This document shows positions 36,601 through 49,892 of a stretch of DNA of 64,000 bases, piece by piece. The DNA is taken from positions 238,134-302,133 of the forward strand of contig VWZS01003490.1 of the NCBI GenBank assembly GCA_013397075.1, given 5' to 3'. The position numbers were made by a program, and so were the translations under genes. The notes under the pieces are model-generated. The model saw only the letters and a program-made list of their open reading frames with translations. It had not been told where the DNA came from and did no database searches. Each line of letters begins with the position of its first letter. The first letter of the stretch is position 1. The DNA is from Rhabdornis inornatus. Its lineage: Eukaryota; Chordata; Aves; Passeriformes; Rhabdornithidae.

Positions 36601-39600
36601 TTGCCAAGCTCTAATCCATGCGAAGAGTGAAGAAACAGGATTTAAAGAACAATAAACACAACTTCAGGCCACCTCTGGCATTTCTTGTTTAACAACCTAA
36701 TCAGAAATATGTCCCAGCTAGACTCCTTCCCCAGTGCTTAGCCCACCTGGGCTGGAGATCAAATGACTGGATTCCCATGTCTTCAAGATGTTCACAGTAG
36801 CTAAGTAGATAGGAGGTAACTTGGAAATCCTATTTTCTCACGTACTTATGGTCTTTTATTCACGGAGTTACAGTGACAATTATTGCCACATTTACTGTTT
36901 CTGAAGAATTTTTGGGCCAGGTCCTGGCAAGTGAACTCCTAATGGTTTAAGGCTTCTGAAGATTAAAGGTTATCTAATAGTTAAATTTAGAGACTAAATA
37001 TTAAAAAGCCATATTCATAAGAATTTTTGAATGGTCTCAATGTCTCAAATATAAAATGGATCTTCCATTAGTTGCTAGAAGTGATCACTTAGTGAATAGG
37101 TTTTTTCCTGGTATGTTTGCTTGCTCTTGATACAAAGCCTCAAATCCAAATCCAGATGCCATTCATGAACCAGGATAGTCTTGTAATTACTGAATACTCA
37201 TTAATTGAATCTATTTTCTTTCTTGTGGTTAAAATTGTACCTAATTCAGGTGCAAAACTGCTATCACTTTAGTTAACAATTGGCTAAATTTCTAGAATGA
37301 ATATTAGCAGTGTGCATGACTGAACTGTGTTCCATTTATTACTAATAATTTTAATTTCCAGAGACTGCTAAAGCAATAGATCATACCATCACTACTGACT
37401 GTTAGAAAAGGTGACTACACAATTGCTTAGTAAGTGACTAACAGATGAAAGGGGGATAAATCCTGCTGCACACTGGAGTGTCTTTACTTGCAAACACTTG
37501 GCTTTATAATCTCAGCACTGTTGTCTTAATATATTTTTTTTTCTCTTCACAGTTTTATAATGAAAATTCTTATTGAATATTTAGAGCTTGTCATATCCAC
37601 TTAGAGCATACTTAGGAATACTTAGGTATACTTCAGGCCACAGCTATATTCATCACTTTCTAGAAGTGGAAGACAAGTACTTAAGGTTCAGTAAAAGCAA
37701 ATCATTATAAAACTGCCACTTTTAAGAAGTCCATATGAAAGGAAAAAAACTCAATATAATTTATATATTAGTTAAAGCTACTCTCATAATATATGTATCT
37801 ATTCTTATCAGCTTAATTTAAATAAAAATAAATTATATAATAAAATTATTTATTACTGAAGTAGAAAAATAACCCATAAACAAGACACCAAAAATATACT
37901 ACTGCATCAAAATCAGCATTTTGCTGTTCTACTTCCCTGTGCAGTGGCATTAATAAAGTGTAGATTTGTGTTAATAAAATGAAGTTCAATATTTCTTTAC
38001 TTTCTCTGATGCACACAGTTAACAATCAGTGCCAAATTAAGATAAGCTTCCAGCCTGTTTTTTTTTCCATTGATTGCTGGAAACCAAGTCCCACCGTTAT
38101 CTTTTACTGCTTTGCACTATTCACCACAGCAACAATTTTCCTACTTGTATCACCACAAAAGCCATATAAAAGAAAATGTCATGAAAATTTATAATGTTCC
38201 CAGAATGGAACTCCAGTGCCCAGGTTATATTTGCTCTCCTCTCTCCTGTTGTTTTTGTTTACATCCTGTCGCCCATGACTTTGGCAACCTGGCAAGTGGG
38301 ATCACCCCTCTTCAGGTTTCTGCCCACAGCCCTTGGGAAAGTTTTCATGCCCCTGCAGAAAGGAAAAGACCTGTAACTACAGAAGACAACGAGAAGCAGC
38401 AGGTTCAAACTGGATCTTGGACAAGGGGAGAGGAACACAGAGAAAATGGAAGGCACTTTGCCCAGACACAGAGCAGGAGACGTGCGCGTACACTGAGCCT
38501 GGCTGGTGTGGGCTGACCCTGCACTGAGCCTGGGCATTGACATAAACAGCAACACAACGGGTGTTAAAAAGGACAAATCCCCCTCACTAATGTTGCTGCT
38601 TTATATTTTTTGAGAACAGAAAAATATTAAAGAAGCTTAGAGCACTTGCTTTATGCCTCAGCTGTTATGTATGGTTTTCATTATTCACTGCAGCTTGAAA
38701 TTCTCATGTCAGCCTCTTCAGAATTGTCTCTGCCTTTTAGAGCAAAGAAAAAGCAATGCTAGTTGTAAAAAATCTTTGGTTATTCAGACATCCATGCAGA
38801 AGTTGATTTATTTTTAATAGAACTGCTGTACTTTAGGTTTAAATCATATTAATGTAAAAGCATGTTTCCTAGCCCATTAAAGCTTAAATTGTGCAGATTA
38901 ATATACTACATCTACTGCTGCTCTATTTTGGAAAGCAACCAAATTGAAAATGCAGTTCAGTCTGAAGCAAACATATTTTTATTATTATCTTTGATATAAC
39001 TGGTCTTGCTACAAACAGTATATATTGCCAGTGTAATTTGAGGCAATTGAAACAAATGAGGGTATAGTTATGCCAGATAAAATAGAAGACCATTTCATTT
39101 CCTCTGTGAAATGTCAAAGTTTATGATTCTGATGTCTAGAATAGAATAGAGTTGAGATAACCACAACCCACACACCAGTTTCATTTGTGGATTGCAGACA
39201 CTTCTTGATCTGTGCCAACAGATTACAGTAGTATGTTTTTAAAGAGCTCATCATTTATATAAGAAGACAAGAGTTGAAATGAAAATGTGTAGATGAAAAC
39301 ACCCTTCATAAAGTGAAAGAAGCCCAAGACAGCTGTAAGGTGACATAACATCTATCAGTGAAATGGAACAGCTGTCTCAGGCAAGACAGATAAAAGTAAA
39401 TGACTTCAAAGCAGCAGAGGAAAGTCAGGACCAACCCTGGATTACTCAATCCAAAGAGATATCCAAAATGGAGAAGAAGGTTTGACTATTAAACATAGGA
39501 ATTTAAAACTACCACATCTGGCAGCTGCAGGACAAGGATTGGAGTAGACTGTGCATTACAGGGATTCAATATAGTAATTTTTGTCATTCTTTGTGGGTTT

Positions 39601-40469
39601 GGTATGCATACGACAAATCAGATTTATTAGAGAGAACTTTGAAATTTTTTAAAGCATCACTCAATCACATTTCAAAAAATTTCTGAAAGTATGTTTTCAC
39701 CCATAAATCCCTTCTGTTAGAGACAGAATAATATGAAAAAGTATTCATTACCTTTCTTAAACAAGTCATTAAGAAAATTTGAAAATTACTGCTGAAATTT
39801 GAAATGTTTAAATACCACAGAGTTGTAAATATTGGCATTCCAATTAAATGAAAATTAGTGCCTGTTTCCTGAGAGTTTCCCTCAAAATTAATCAAGTGAA
39901 CAAGAACTAATGCCATCTATCCTAGAAGGAAATATATTTTTTAATACCCTGTAGCTGATCAAGCAAAGTAGTACTATTTCAAATGTAATGTCATTAGAGT
40001 TGATTGGGATGATTAGTTTTGATTGGGCACAAAATTGCCTAACACCAGAGTTAATTATCTGTTCAGAAGAAACAAAGGAAAGAGGTTTAAAATTGTTGTA
40101 GGATGTTGGGTACTATTTTTATACAAAGTGAAAACTGTGCACTTACAACCACATTTTACATTTCTCATTATCTGAAGACTTGATTCCCTACATTTGCATG
40201 TGAACTTAAATTTCTGACAATGTTCTGAACACCCATGAGCAGGTCCATCATATCACATGTAAATAAAAATGAAAGTACTTGAACTCCCCATAACAGCGAG
40301 AGAGATACAGTTAGAACTGCTGTGTAATGCCCCAGGAGGAGTCTGATTGACTGTGAGGTAATAATACAAGTATTTTTCCTGTAAACAGGCCATAAGATCA
40401 CTGGAAACAGTAGATAAAGGTAAAAGATTTTGTTTACTCTATTCTATTCTTGCATTTGTGCTGGAGGTG

Positions 40470-40837
40470 TGTGGGATACACATATTGAGAAAGTAAGAAA
40501 CTACAGCCTGAAAATATTCCAGGCTGGAGCTTCTGAGCTCTGTTCCCAGCCTGATAAGCTGGTCCAGCTGAAGGCCAGGGAAAATCTCTCCCAGGATGAT
40601 AACTTGGTCAAAATAAAGAGGAATTAATAACAAGATAGAACACCTGCTGTGTGCATGACCAGGCCCTGGGAACGGGGTGTCTTCTCTCTGAACCAATCAT
40701 CTTTTTCTGCTCTTGGAGTTGCGAGTCATGTTGTAAAAACCAGTGCGTTTCTGAATAAACTTGTCTCTCTCTTTCCTGTCATGAGAGATGACCATGTAGC
40801 TGTGCATCTTATTTCTGCTGCACCTAAGGGGTTAACA
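40470..40837 (+). mobile_element. Candidate solo LTR of an avian endogenous retrovirus
   Basis: About 368 bp beginning tgtgggatacac and ending ggggttaaca, so it has the TG...CA ends of an LTR. Internally it shows promoter order: a CCAAT box (accaatcatc at about 40694), a TATA-like tgtaaaaacc about 35 bases further on, then a polyadenylation signal AATAAA (in ctgaataaacttgtctctct, about 40756) followed by a T/G/C-rich segment. This compact U3-R-U5 order is typical of ERVK-like LTRs. It is also GC-richer than its surroundings. No flanking viral genes and no clean target-site duplication were found. Family and exact ends are inference. Confidence 0.6.
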
Positions 40838-42469
40838 CCCCACTCCACAGCTACAGAGGTGCATTTTGCCAATTAAATTTGCTCACCAGCTATTCATCAA
40901 TACAAATGTGATTTGCAATGCTCATGCATACATGTGTGATATATTCAAAAAAAGGAAATTTACTAAAATAACTCCAAGAAAAAATACTTTTAAGGCAAGC
41001 TGCTGTAAAAGTATAGCCCATTTTGCTAAATACTGTTTGCATAGGAAGAAATTATTATTTAAGACAAGACAATTGGCATAGCAGTAGAAAATTGTGTCTA
41101 TAAACCAAAGGTCCAGTGCTTATGGACTAGCACATGCTAGTGCTGTGACATTGCCAGTGAGATTCAAGTGGTTTCATCTGTGAGACCGGCACCAGACAAT
41201 TATTGTGTTTTTTTCCAATCTCCACCCTTGACTGACTTGATTGGACCTTCACTCATCTGAGGAAGATAGCAATGATGGTGATCATGATCATTAAAACACA
41301 ACTGTTCAAAAAAAGGCAGCAAGAGAACTCACTGTGAAAGGTTTACTTCAGGCAGTATGTTTCACAGACCAAGCAGCTGCTCTGCCTCCATGCAGCCAGA
41401 TTCCAAAAATCCTGTTGGCAATCCTGCTGATGCTCCTCCAGCCCTAGCATCTTCTGTGAGGAATACTGTCTCCATCAGACAAAAGTCTGTATATTTGCCA
41501 TCATGTTGTTTGCTAATGTCTTTGATATCCTGAAGGACAATTCATTGTTTTAATGCATGATGTAGTGCAATTCATCATGCTGCAAGAACAATGCTAATCC
41601 ACTTTCCTGTTTGCATCAGCCATCACTCTCCAGACCCTATTGTATCTGAATCAATCTGAGCTCATTTACATTAATCATGAGTCGTTTGTATAGAAAAAAG
41701 CCAGTTGGAAATTGTATGCATAGGTACCACACAGATGAAAAATAGAGAAGACAAAACGAGGAAATGAAAAGTGTGTTTCATTTTTTATGTTTATAAAGCA
41801 AATAAAAAGGTTAAACAAACAGCATATAAACAGGTATTACAGAAAAATAATATTCAGGAAATAGAATGTGAAAATGCAGATAAACTCATTTAAAGGAGAT
41901 TGAAGAACTTTCAAACTGTCAGAACACTTAAAATTATCTTACAATTTTCACTCACGAGGAACTGAAAAACGAGCACTATGTAATGTTGCAGACACCTTCT
42001 CAAAGGTGTAGTCTCTCAGGTACAGTTCTGTACCAAGTTGAATGCTTCTGCACTGAGATTCACCCATCTCCTCTCCTAAATATGCAAGCTGACATTTATT
42101 CATTGTCATTTCCACTATTAAGGGTTTCTTAGGCTGTGTATCAACTGCTAGGATGAATGCAGCATGCTATTACTTGTAAAAAAAAGATTGGCTTTGACTC
42201 TTCATTTTGAAATTAAGACTAAATAGAAATTATTCTTGCATTTATTTGTTACAAAATGAATACATTTGTTGAAAAGTTGTGCGTAATTTTTGTAAAATAA
42301 TTTTTATAAAATAATTTTGCATCCAAAATTGTAACATTGAAGCTAGGTGTACCATCAGAATCTAACTATATCCTTAAGTAATTCTCTGATTCATAGCTAT
42401 CATACTTTTCCATGGACATAATATGCCACAAATGAGTGCATTTTAAAATTGATGGTACAAAATAACCCT

Positions 42470-42555
42470 ACATAATATTATAGGGTTTATATTTATATAT
42501 TATNATTATTATAATAGTATTTATAATATGACATAATAATATGTCATATTAATAT
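42470..42555. repeat. A/T-rich tract with a perfect inverted repeat
   Basis: AT-only words surround one ambiguous base (42504). Within it, 42524-42534 and 42541-42551 form a perfect 11-bp inverted repeat around a 6-base loop (taatatgacat / atgtcatatta). It could extrude as a cruciform. It may also explain the local base ambiguity. Confidence 0.85.
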
Positions 42556-44206
42556 TTCTCAAGGCACAGGACAAAACCCGGTTGTAAGATGCTATGTCAT
42601 TTAGAATTTACTAAATCAGAATAATTTTTCTCTTTAGCTTTAATATTTATTTACCTGTCAACTTGGATACAAACCAAAGATGACTTCCATATTTCTACTA
42701 AAGACAAAGAAATTTTCTTTTCTAGTCTTAAATGTTAGAATTAAATAGCTCATAAAAAGCAGTTTCAGACAAATATAGGAGTAATCCAAAAGTACAGCTA
42801 AGCTACAACCATACTTTTTAAATCATCAGTCCTACTCCAAAGGATCAGTTCCCTCAGAGTATTCATAAAATTCCATGTAAGGGTAATGTCCATTATATAA
42901 TAGGTAACTAAGGGGGTATAGAAACAATCTTGACATCCAGGCAATATTTATCAGAAATCTAGCCTAACGTATAGCAGAATATTAGCATTTAAATAATTTC
43001 AAGGAACAGAAGAAAGAAAATGCACTATTTAAGTCATTGGCTGATGTTTTGGTAACCAGATCTGGTCATGGTATCACTTTGAGTGCCATGAAGATACCTT
43101 GATTCTTTTGGGGGATTTTTTATTTAATAAATGGTCACAAGATACAGCTACTTCAAAGATATTCAAACCTTAAATTTTTACCTGCTAATGCTCAAATACA
43201 TGATGCAAGTAAGATAAGGATTCAGACTGAGTAAACAACCAGAAAACGTTAATACAGAGAAATTCCTGGTACTGAAAGGATCGTATTTCGTGTAAACTAC
43301 TTCATGAATTTTTCATTATTTGTTTGCTTTTGGTGGTTTTTAATACAGAAAGAAAATAAGAGGTTGCTTCATTACTGTGGTACATGTGAAGCTGAAGAAA
43401 TTACGCTGGCAACTGCCCTCAAAATGAGGTAAATAACAGTGATCTCACGAAAAGTGTGGTTACACTGGACTTCATTTTAAGCTGAAAGTTTCAGGAAAAC
43501 AGTAATAAAGGCATTTAAGATGCAGCTATGGTATCATCTATAGCTTTCCAGGCTTAACTTATGGTAGGTATCAGACAGTTAAGTCATGACCTGGACTTTC
43601 TCATAAAAACAAAATATCATAAATGTTCGGGCAAAAAAGGCCTGGTCTGAGAGGTATCAGTATTGATAGGAATTATTGAACACACAGGCAAGCCATTAGA
43701 TTATTACAAGATATAAGAAAGGATTCATCCATCTGAAACAGGATCAGAAAAATATTGCTGAAGACATACTTTTTGAGCTGGATATATGTTCTGCAATATG
43801 ATTTATGGAATAGGAATTCCATCATCCTCTTTATTATTCTGCTAGATAAAAAAAATACTTTGAAATGGCAGTTTTCTTCTAAAATTAAGATTTATTGAAG
43901 AGATAATCAGAAAGATTAGACTTGTCAATGTCTGCTGGATATATGGTCTAAGCAACCCATTTTTCATTTTGCTAAACAATGCTTTAAGCTTATAACAAGT
44001 TTCCTGAAAAACACCCTTCTGTGCGTGAAGCCTTATTTCAGTAACTTTTTCTTAAGAGAATAGTGAGGCAACCACCAGGTTTCTAAGCCATCAGAAGCAA
44101 TCCAAGACTCTTAAGTGTTCTTATGTCGCTTCCAGAATTACAACATGAAAACTTTTTCCTTATTCAGTTTTATTTCTAGTCATTCCTTTATTCAATAGCT
44201 TTATGT

Positions 44207-44227
44207 AAATATATATATATATATATA
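44207..44227. repeat. (TA)n microsatellite
   Basis: About ten TA units, uninterrupted and probably length-polymorphic. Confidence 0.85.
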
Positions 44228-47200
44228 AAGTCTTGATAAAATTACATGTTGTATTTCTCAAGTGGGATGAAATTCTACTGGTATCCCCACAGTTTGATGC
44301 ATTGTATTAATTAATGAGTCTTGTCACATATCAGCAGCCCTGAAATACAACAAGAAAGTAAATTCCTCATTGTAATTAGTGGCAGGGTATTTACATATTT
44401 ATCCAATTTTTTTCCTCTCGTCTACAAATATATTAGTGCTTTACATGATTTTTTTCATTTACAACTTGCACATAGTGCTTATGCCTGAATATCAGATAAA
44501 AGCTTAAAGGAAGGCTTGGTCTTCTAAAGGAGATCTCTTTTCTCACTTAGCAACCATTCATCATCTAAGCCTAGGGCTTCCTGAAAGCTGCAGCAAAGAA
44601 AAGGGTGGATGTTCTGTTTTTTCACTTGCTTTCTGGCTGTCATTTTTTTATTAGCAACACTACAGGGGACCAATTATACCAAGAATAAACAAGATATCTA
44701 TTTGGGTTTTTCATTATTTGACTGCTGCAGTTCCTTTTCCTCCATTAGAGATTTTCAGAAGAAAACACCCCATGGTTTTGCCTATAAACAGGATTTTGGG
44801 AGCATACTTAGAGTAATAGTATTCACTGGTGCAGAAGAAATACAATCATAATGTTAAAATTATTAAAATGTCTCTGGGTTTGTGTCTGCACAACTGCAAG
44901 CTTCAGCATGAATTTCAGTCTGGCTGTACCTTACGCTACCTTTAAAAGAATAACAGCAATGCTGCCTTGTTTCAAAAACTTTGCCAGAAAAGAACAGCTT
45001 TAGCCAGTGGTCCCCTGCAGAGCATTCAGGAGATGTACTTGAGTTAAATAATAGCTGTGCCCATTTGTGTAGGTCAATGTTGTCAAATTTACAACCACTG
45101 TCAAAGGCAAGGCCAAGTCTCTGCTTTCTTGGCCCTTATGACTTACGACTTACCTTGTATATCCTTACAGCTTTACAGTATTTGTCCTACTATAATAACC
45201 TTGGCAAAGTAGAAAACCACATAACGCACTCAGAAAAAGAAAGGAGTTTATACCACATTAAGCCACTGGCTGGTGATTGCACATGAATGTTTGCAGAATG
45301 GACCACAAAATAAATTAAGTTGTTTGTTCCTTTGACACTCAAAATACACGCTGGACGCAATCCCAAGGTTTGCTCTTGCCAGACATATTTTTGATGATTG
45401 TGATTTCAGACACAATTTTCTATTAAAGCTCAAATATGTAATACCATAAGGACAAGAACTGAAAATGAGGGAAACTACTCACACATCTATTCACACTAAT
45501 TAACACTTACAAGATACATGAGAGCCTTTGAGTAAAACTCCTCATTCTTACTTTCATCTTTATTTTTATTTTCCTATTAAGTTTTCCTGCTTTTAATGCT
45601 TTTAGGCTTCCTGAGTTAATTTGTCTCAGAGCTTCCCTATGTTTCTCTAAGTCTGTGAAATATCTTCCTTGCATCTATATGTAGAAGTATTTCTTCTAGA
45701 AGACCAAAAAACCACCAACTTATCATCTGAGTATTAAAAAACAATGACAACATTCATATTAAATGTCAATAATAATGTGAGCAGTAGGATTAATTACTGT
45801 CCTTGTTAAACGTAATTTCTTATCTCTCATATGTATTTTATATAGAGCATAAATCTTCTGGGCATGAACCCTTCCTCTGTCTGAAAAAGAGGAGTTGTAG
45901 CTGCATATTTTGGATAAATGTTGGGCAAGGATAACAGCGAAAATGGTGCTGTGGATGTGGTCTGCATATCACATTTTTTGAGTATAACTTGAGAGCCGAT
46001 GGTTTTGTTATGGTGTGTATGTTGGACTGGACATATGCACACACAGTGTAGGATGTCAGAATCTGAGCTAAAACTTGTGTAGGGAATGACAACAGCCTTG
46101 AGGTATTTCAGCATATTTAGCAGCTGTTGAGCTCTGCACTTGCTTGAAAATACCTGTTTCTTTCCAACTTACTTTAGACTATTAAAATAATATTTTTTCA
46201 TAGAAGATTCAATACAAAGAAGTATTTCTATATGATTTATTTTTTGTTAAGTAGACTTCACATTTATATTGCACAATCTCTAGAATCTCTATACTTGATG
46301 AAAAAACACGAAGAAGCATAATGATTCTGTTTCAAATCCATTTGAAATTCAATCCAGCATTGAATTTCACCCAATAGCACTTACTAAGTTAATGAGTGGG
46401 CTTAGGGAGTTAAAACTACCTGATCTTGATATTACCACACATGTTTCTGACTACTGGTTTGTAGCAAGGTAGGTGTCTAATTCCAGATCTAAATTGCACT
46501 TTTTCCTGATGTTTTTCATTATGTCCATAAAGAAGGAGTTTAGAAGGATCAAAAGCTCTGAGCTGCTTTGAGAATGACATTCTGGAGTCCTTCATCCTGA
46601 AAGATGCCACATTAGGTATGTTTTATATTGTACTTAGAGAGGAGACTTTTGTACAAAAATTAATCAGTAGTTACCCAGAGCAATGGCAACAGAAATTCTC
46701 TATTTGTAGTTTGGGCACAGACTAAATATTCATATTTTGGTAAAGGAATTAAAATAATCAAAAGATCAAATACTTCAGTACTACTTTGACATAGAATAGA
46801 ACACTTGGTAGCCATGATCCATCAGAACACAATAAAGAATATTTTGCTGATGTAGGAACGCTTTTTCTCTGACAAAACTCTTCAAAATATATTGGTCTGA
46901 TGCCTCACAGATGGAATCACTATTCAATTAGAATCAGGGGTCTCCAGGAAAACAGCTAATAGATTATGAACAGTATAATGCTACACCAATTCCTGAAAGC
47001 TGAGCAAATGACAAAGGACTCCAGGTAAAGGCCCACTGGGACAGAAACTCTGTGAAATATCAAGCTATCCTCCAGTATAGAAAATTCTGCACAGCAGTAT
47101 GTTCTTACTACAATTCCTACTTTAAAATCCAAATCTAGTAGACTCTTCCCCACTGCTGAGAAGCATTTTGTTATTCTTACAGTGCTTAAGAAGTACTATC

Positions 47201-48925
47201 ATGCTTGATTCAACCTAAACTGTGCCTAAATAAATAAAATCTGTCTGGTAATTGATTGTGCTTTTTTTTCTAATCGACTTCTGAAATAAAATTAAAATTT
47301 CTAATGCAAAATAAATTAAGACTTTGTTTCTGTATCTGCCCATCTCTTCTTCTCTACTAACATGTAGATCTGTTGATCCACTTTTACAAGACTGAAGACT
47401 GGTTTAAGTTTCTACAATTATTAGATTACTACAAACTTCATGGAACCCATCAGCTGGAAGAGGGAGACTTAAAGAAGCATCTCTGATGTAAGAAACACAG
47501 GAATTCAGGCAGAAGGAGACAGTTTTTGACTGTGGTTGGAATTTGACAGATGGCCACACAAGCACACATCTAGGACCCTGGCTAGCCACAGCACGTGCTT
47601 CTGGTGCATGTCATGAGATGATGGAACACTTAGGCTCACTTTTCTTGGAAGACTTAGGGGACAACATTAAAATCTGTAGGAAATGAGTTATTAATAATTC
47701 TACAACCCACAAAATAACTTGCTTTTATTGTGTTTAGTCATGCACTTCAAAGTTCAAAAATGTTAGGGAATTTTTTATTTTAAATGTGAATATTTGTTAC
47801 AAGTGTATAGCAAACAAAATTTTCCTGGAATAAGTGGATTTCTATGGGATATTTGGGATTTTTTCAGATTCACAGAAAATGTAATTTCCAACAGCGAGTA
47901 GAGAATTGTATTAGAGAAAAGAAGATGTTATTTTCCCAAAACCGAATTCTCCATCTCCTTTCCTCGCTGCAGAGCTTCTGACTGTAACCTTTCCCACACC
48001 TCCTTCTCCCTAGTTCATTACAACAATCTTAACAGAGTCAGGCTGATCCTTTTGTTTGACATAAAAATCTTTTGAGGTAAATACTGAATTAAAGAAAAAA
48101 AGGAGAAAACTTTTAAGTGGCAAATTTGCTTGACTATTTTTATTATTATTACTACTATTATTACTCTTATAGCTGCTTCATGCTTTCTAAGAGCTAAATA
48201 GATAGTAAAGCAATTTCTGGGAAGAAAACCCTATTAAACAGGGGTTTTTTTCAAATCATTACACCATTTCTTATGTGTAATATAAGAAAGGATTTAATAT
48301 CATTTTGTATGGAACATCTATCTACTCATATAGGACCAGGAAATTCATCTATATGCTACAGCTCTGACTTAGTTCCTTTCTTCCTTCCAAAATGCTGGGA
48401 TTGGTGATGAAGCTGCCACTGTCTCCCTAATGTGTTCCAGAATGATCATCCTCACGATGAGGCTATCTGACATAATTACTAAGGAGTTGCTTGGGATTTA
48501 GAAACTCTGATCTCATTGCTTTTAATGAGATTACTGAGACTCTACCGCACACAAAGCTTTGAAAACTTAGGTGGAACCACTAAACATTATTGAGTACAAT
48601 GGTTAGACTCAAATAACTTAAAACAGTTGAAATAACATTACCATAGTGTGTCACCGGAATTTTATGACAGTTTTTCAAAAAATAAAGAATAATTCATCAA
48701 GGAATTTGTCTTTCCTTCAAATATTCTTTTTTGATGTCACCTGTCAGCCATGACAAATAATTCCCACAGTAGTACTGTTTACTCTGCTGGTGCTGTAGAA
48801 ATGGGAAGTTCTTTTGTTTAATTTTGTTTATAGAGAATTGCAAGTATTTTAGAGCTCTTATAAGCTATTGTATCTATTGCTTGCATTTGTTACTGTGATA
48901 TTACAGTCAGTGATCAGTTCCAGAG

Positions 48926-48964
48926 CATATATGCATATACATATATATATACTCATACATATAT
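48926..48964. repeat. (TA)n-rich microsatellite
   Basis: An interrupted TATA/CATA run (catatatgcatatacatatatat and onward). A simple repeat with no further signal. Confidence 0.8.
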
Positions 48965-49372
48965 CTTGAACTTTGAGAAGATAGAAAAATAATGAAGGAA
49001 AAATGAAATGTGGTGAATTAGTTTGAAGAATACAATATTTTTCCTAATATTATAATGCATTACAGGAATGAGATTGGGAAAATTGGTGGAGAAAGAGTAC
49101 TAATTTTTTTTATAAAAGGAAATCACAAACAGGAAAAAAGGAAAAAATAACAAATTGGGGTGAAAAGCCAAAGTGTACAAATCTTGAAAAATAAATGGCA
49201 GCCTTTACTATGATAACTGAGAAGAGAGAAGACCACAGACGCTAGGAAGTCTGGAATCAGAGATTTTGTATGCAGGCAATGAGAATTCTGCAGCAATATG
49301 CACACATCTGCCTACAGCATGGAATGAAGTAATTGAAGTAATGTTGATCCTGATACACCGCTAGAAAGGGAA

Positions 49373-49450
49373 GCATAAAAACAGGCTAAGTGTCCATGTT
49401 CTGTTCTGCTCATCTCTGCCTGCTCTTGTCCCTAACATCTCTCTCAAACA
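49373..49450 (+). promoter_or_regulatory. Possible TATA box and leader, or splice acceptor
   Basis: The sequence agcataaaaacaggc (about 49371) is TATA-like and is followed about 25 bases later by a pyrimidine-rich initiator-like run (ttctgttctgctcatctctg). Alternatively, the segment tgtccctaacatctctctcaaacag ending at 49450 reads as a branch point (ccctaac) plus a 3' splice site. Either would place a transcript start or exon start just before the open frame at 49590. Both are weak when judged by eye. Confidence 0.2.
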
Positions 49451-49589
49451 GCCCATCTGTGAATACTTTCTGAGAAATCTGTAGCTATCAACTGGAAGTC
49501 TTCAGAAGTGGAGAACAGGAAACCTGCTGTGATTCCTCAGTGGAAGAGGCATGTGTATGGCACTGAGGAAAACTCAAATACAGAAGACC

Positions 49590-49892
49590 ATGACTGCTAT
49601 GCTGTTGTTTGCTCAGATGTTCTTCTCTCTGATGAAAGCATCACGATCTCCGATGCTCCTACAAAAACTTGCACAGAAAAGGATTGACTTGTCTAGGATA
49701 ACAAAACAATTCAAGCCAGCAGAGTTTCCTGTGCCGCTAAATGACTGCACTGTGAATTTCACATGTAAAATAGTTGGAAGAGATTGCAGTCAAACTGAAT
49801 TTTCTTGGTTGACTGCTCAGACATCTGGAAGCAGAAAAAACCCTGAACATTACATTATTACCCAAATATATCCTTTATCCTTCTTTTTCTGA
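49590..49892 (+). CDS. Candidate small secreted-protein ORF or first coding exon, unknown
   Basis: I do not recognise this frame. The ATG at 49590 has an A at -3. An upstream in-frame ATG at 49551 is also possible, and an in-frame stop lies about 20 bases before that. The first 17 residues (MTAMLLFAQMFFSLMKA) look like a short signal peptide, followed by a basic, Leu-rich stretch and a CTVNFTCK segment with an N-glycosylation sequon (NFT). A Cys to Trp spacing of 14 residues (FTC...FSW) recalls the B and C strands of an immunoglobulin fold, but the frame stops before a domain could be completed. It could instead splice out at the weak donor t^gtaaaa (49762/49763), which is phase-compatible with the exon-like segment at 53359. 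The length, up to 113 codons, is within what chance gives here. Confidence 0.2.
   Translation: MTAMLLFAQMFFSLMKASRSPMLLQKLAQKRIDLSRITKQFKPAEFPVPLNDCTVNFTCKIVGRDCSQTEFSWLTAQTSGSRKNPEHYIITQIYPLSFFF

Larger units (their letters stand above)
25746..40469. other. Long gene desert, nothing recognised as a gene
   Basis: About 14.7 kb of AT-rich sequence without a recognised mobile element. The longest frame is 148 codons at 38070-38516, in a slightly GC-richer patch, and it resembles no protein I know. Low-complexity spots lie at 27292-27325 and 33609-33652. A conserved-element-like block rich in TAAT words lies at about 35850-36220; this is a visual impression only. Confidence 0.6.
40838..49369. 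other. Long non-coding stretch, no gene recognised
   Basis: About 8.5 kb without a convincing gene or known mobile element. It includes a motif-dense block at 41220-41700 (see findings), an A/T-rich inverted repeat near 42.5 kb and TA microsatellites. Open frames stay near 100 codons or below and look random. Confidence 0.6.

Noticed and set aside
38070..38516. Longest open frame in the window, 148 codons, plus strand
   Set aside because: It lies in a slightly GC-richer patch overlapped by open frames in other phases and on the minus strand (38259-38576). The translation has no signal, domain or family resemblance, and no splice or poly(A) context supports it.
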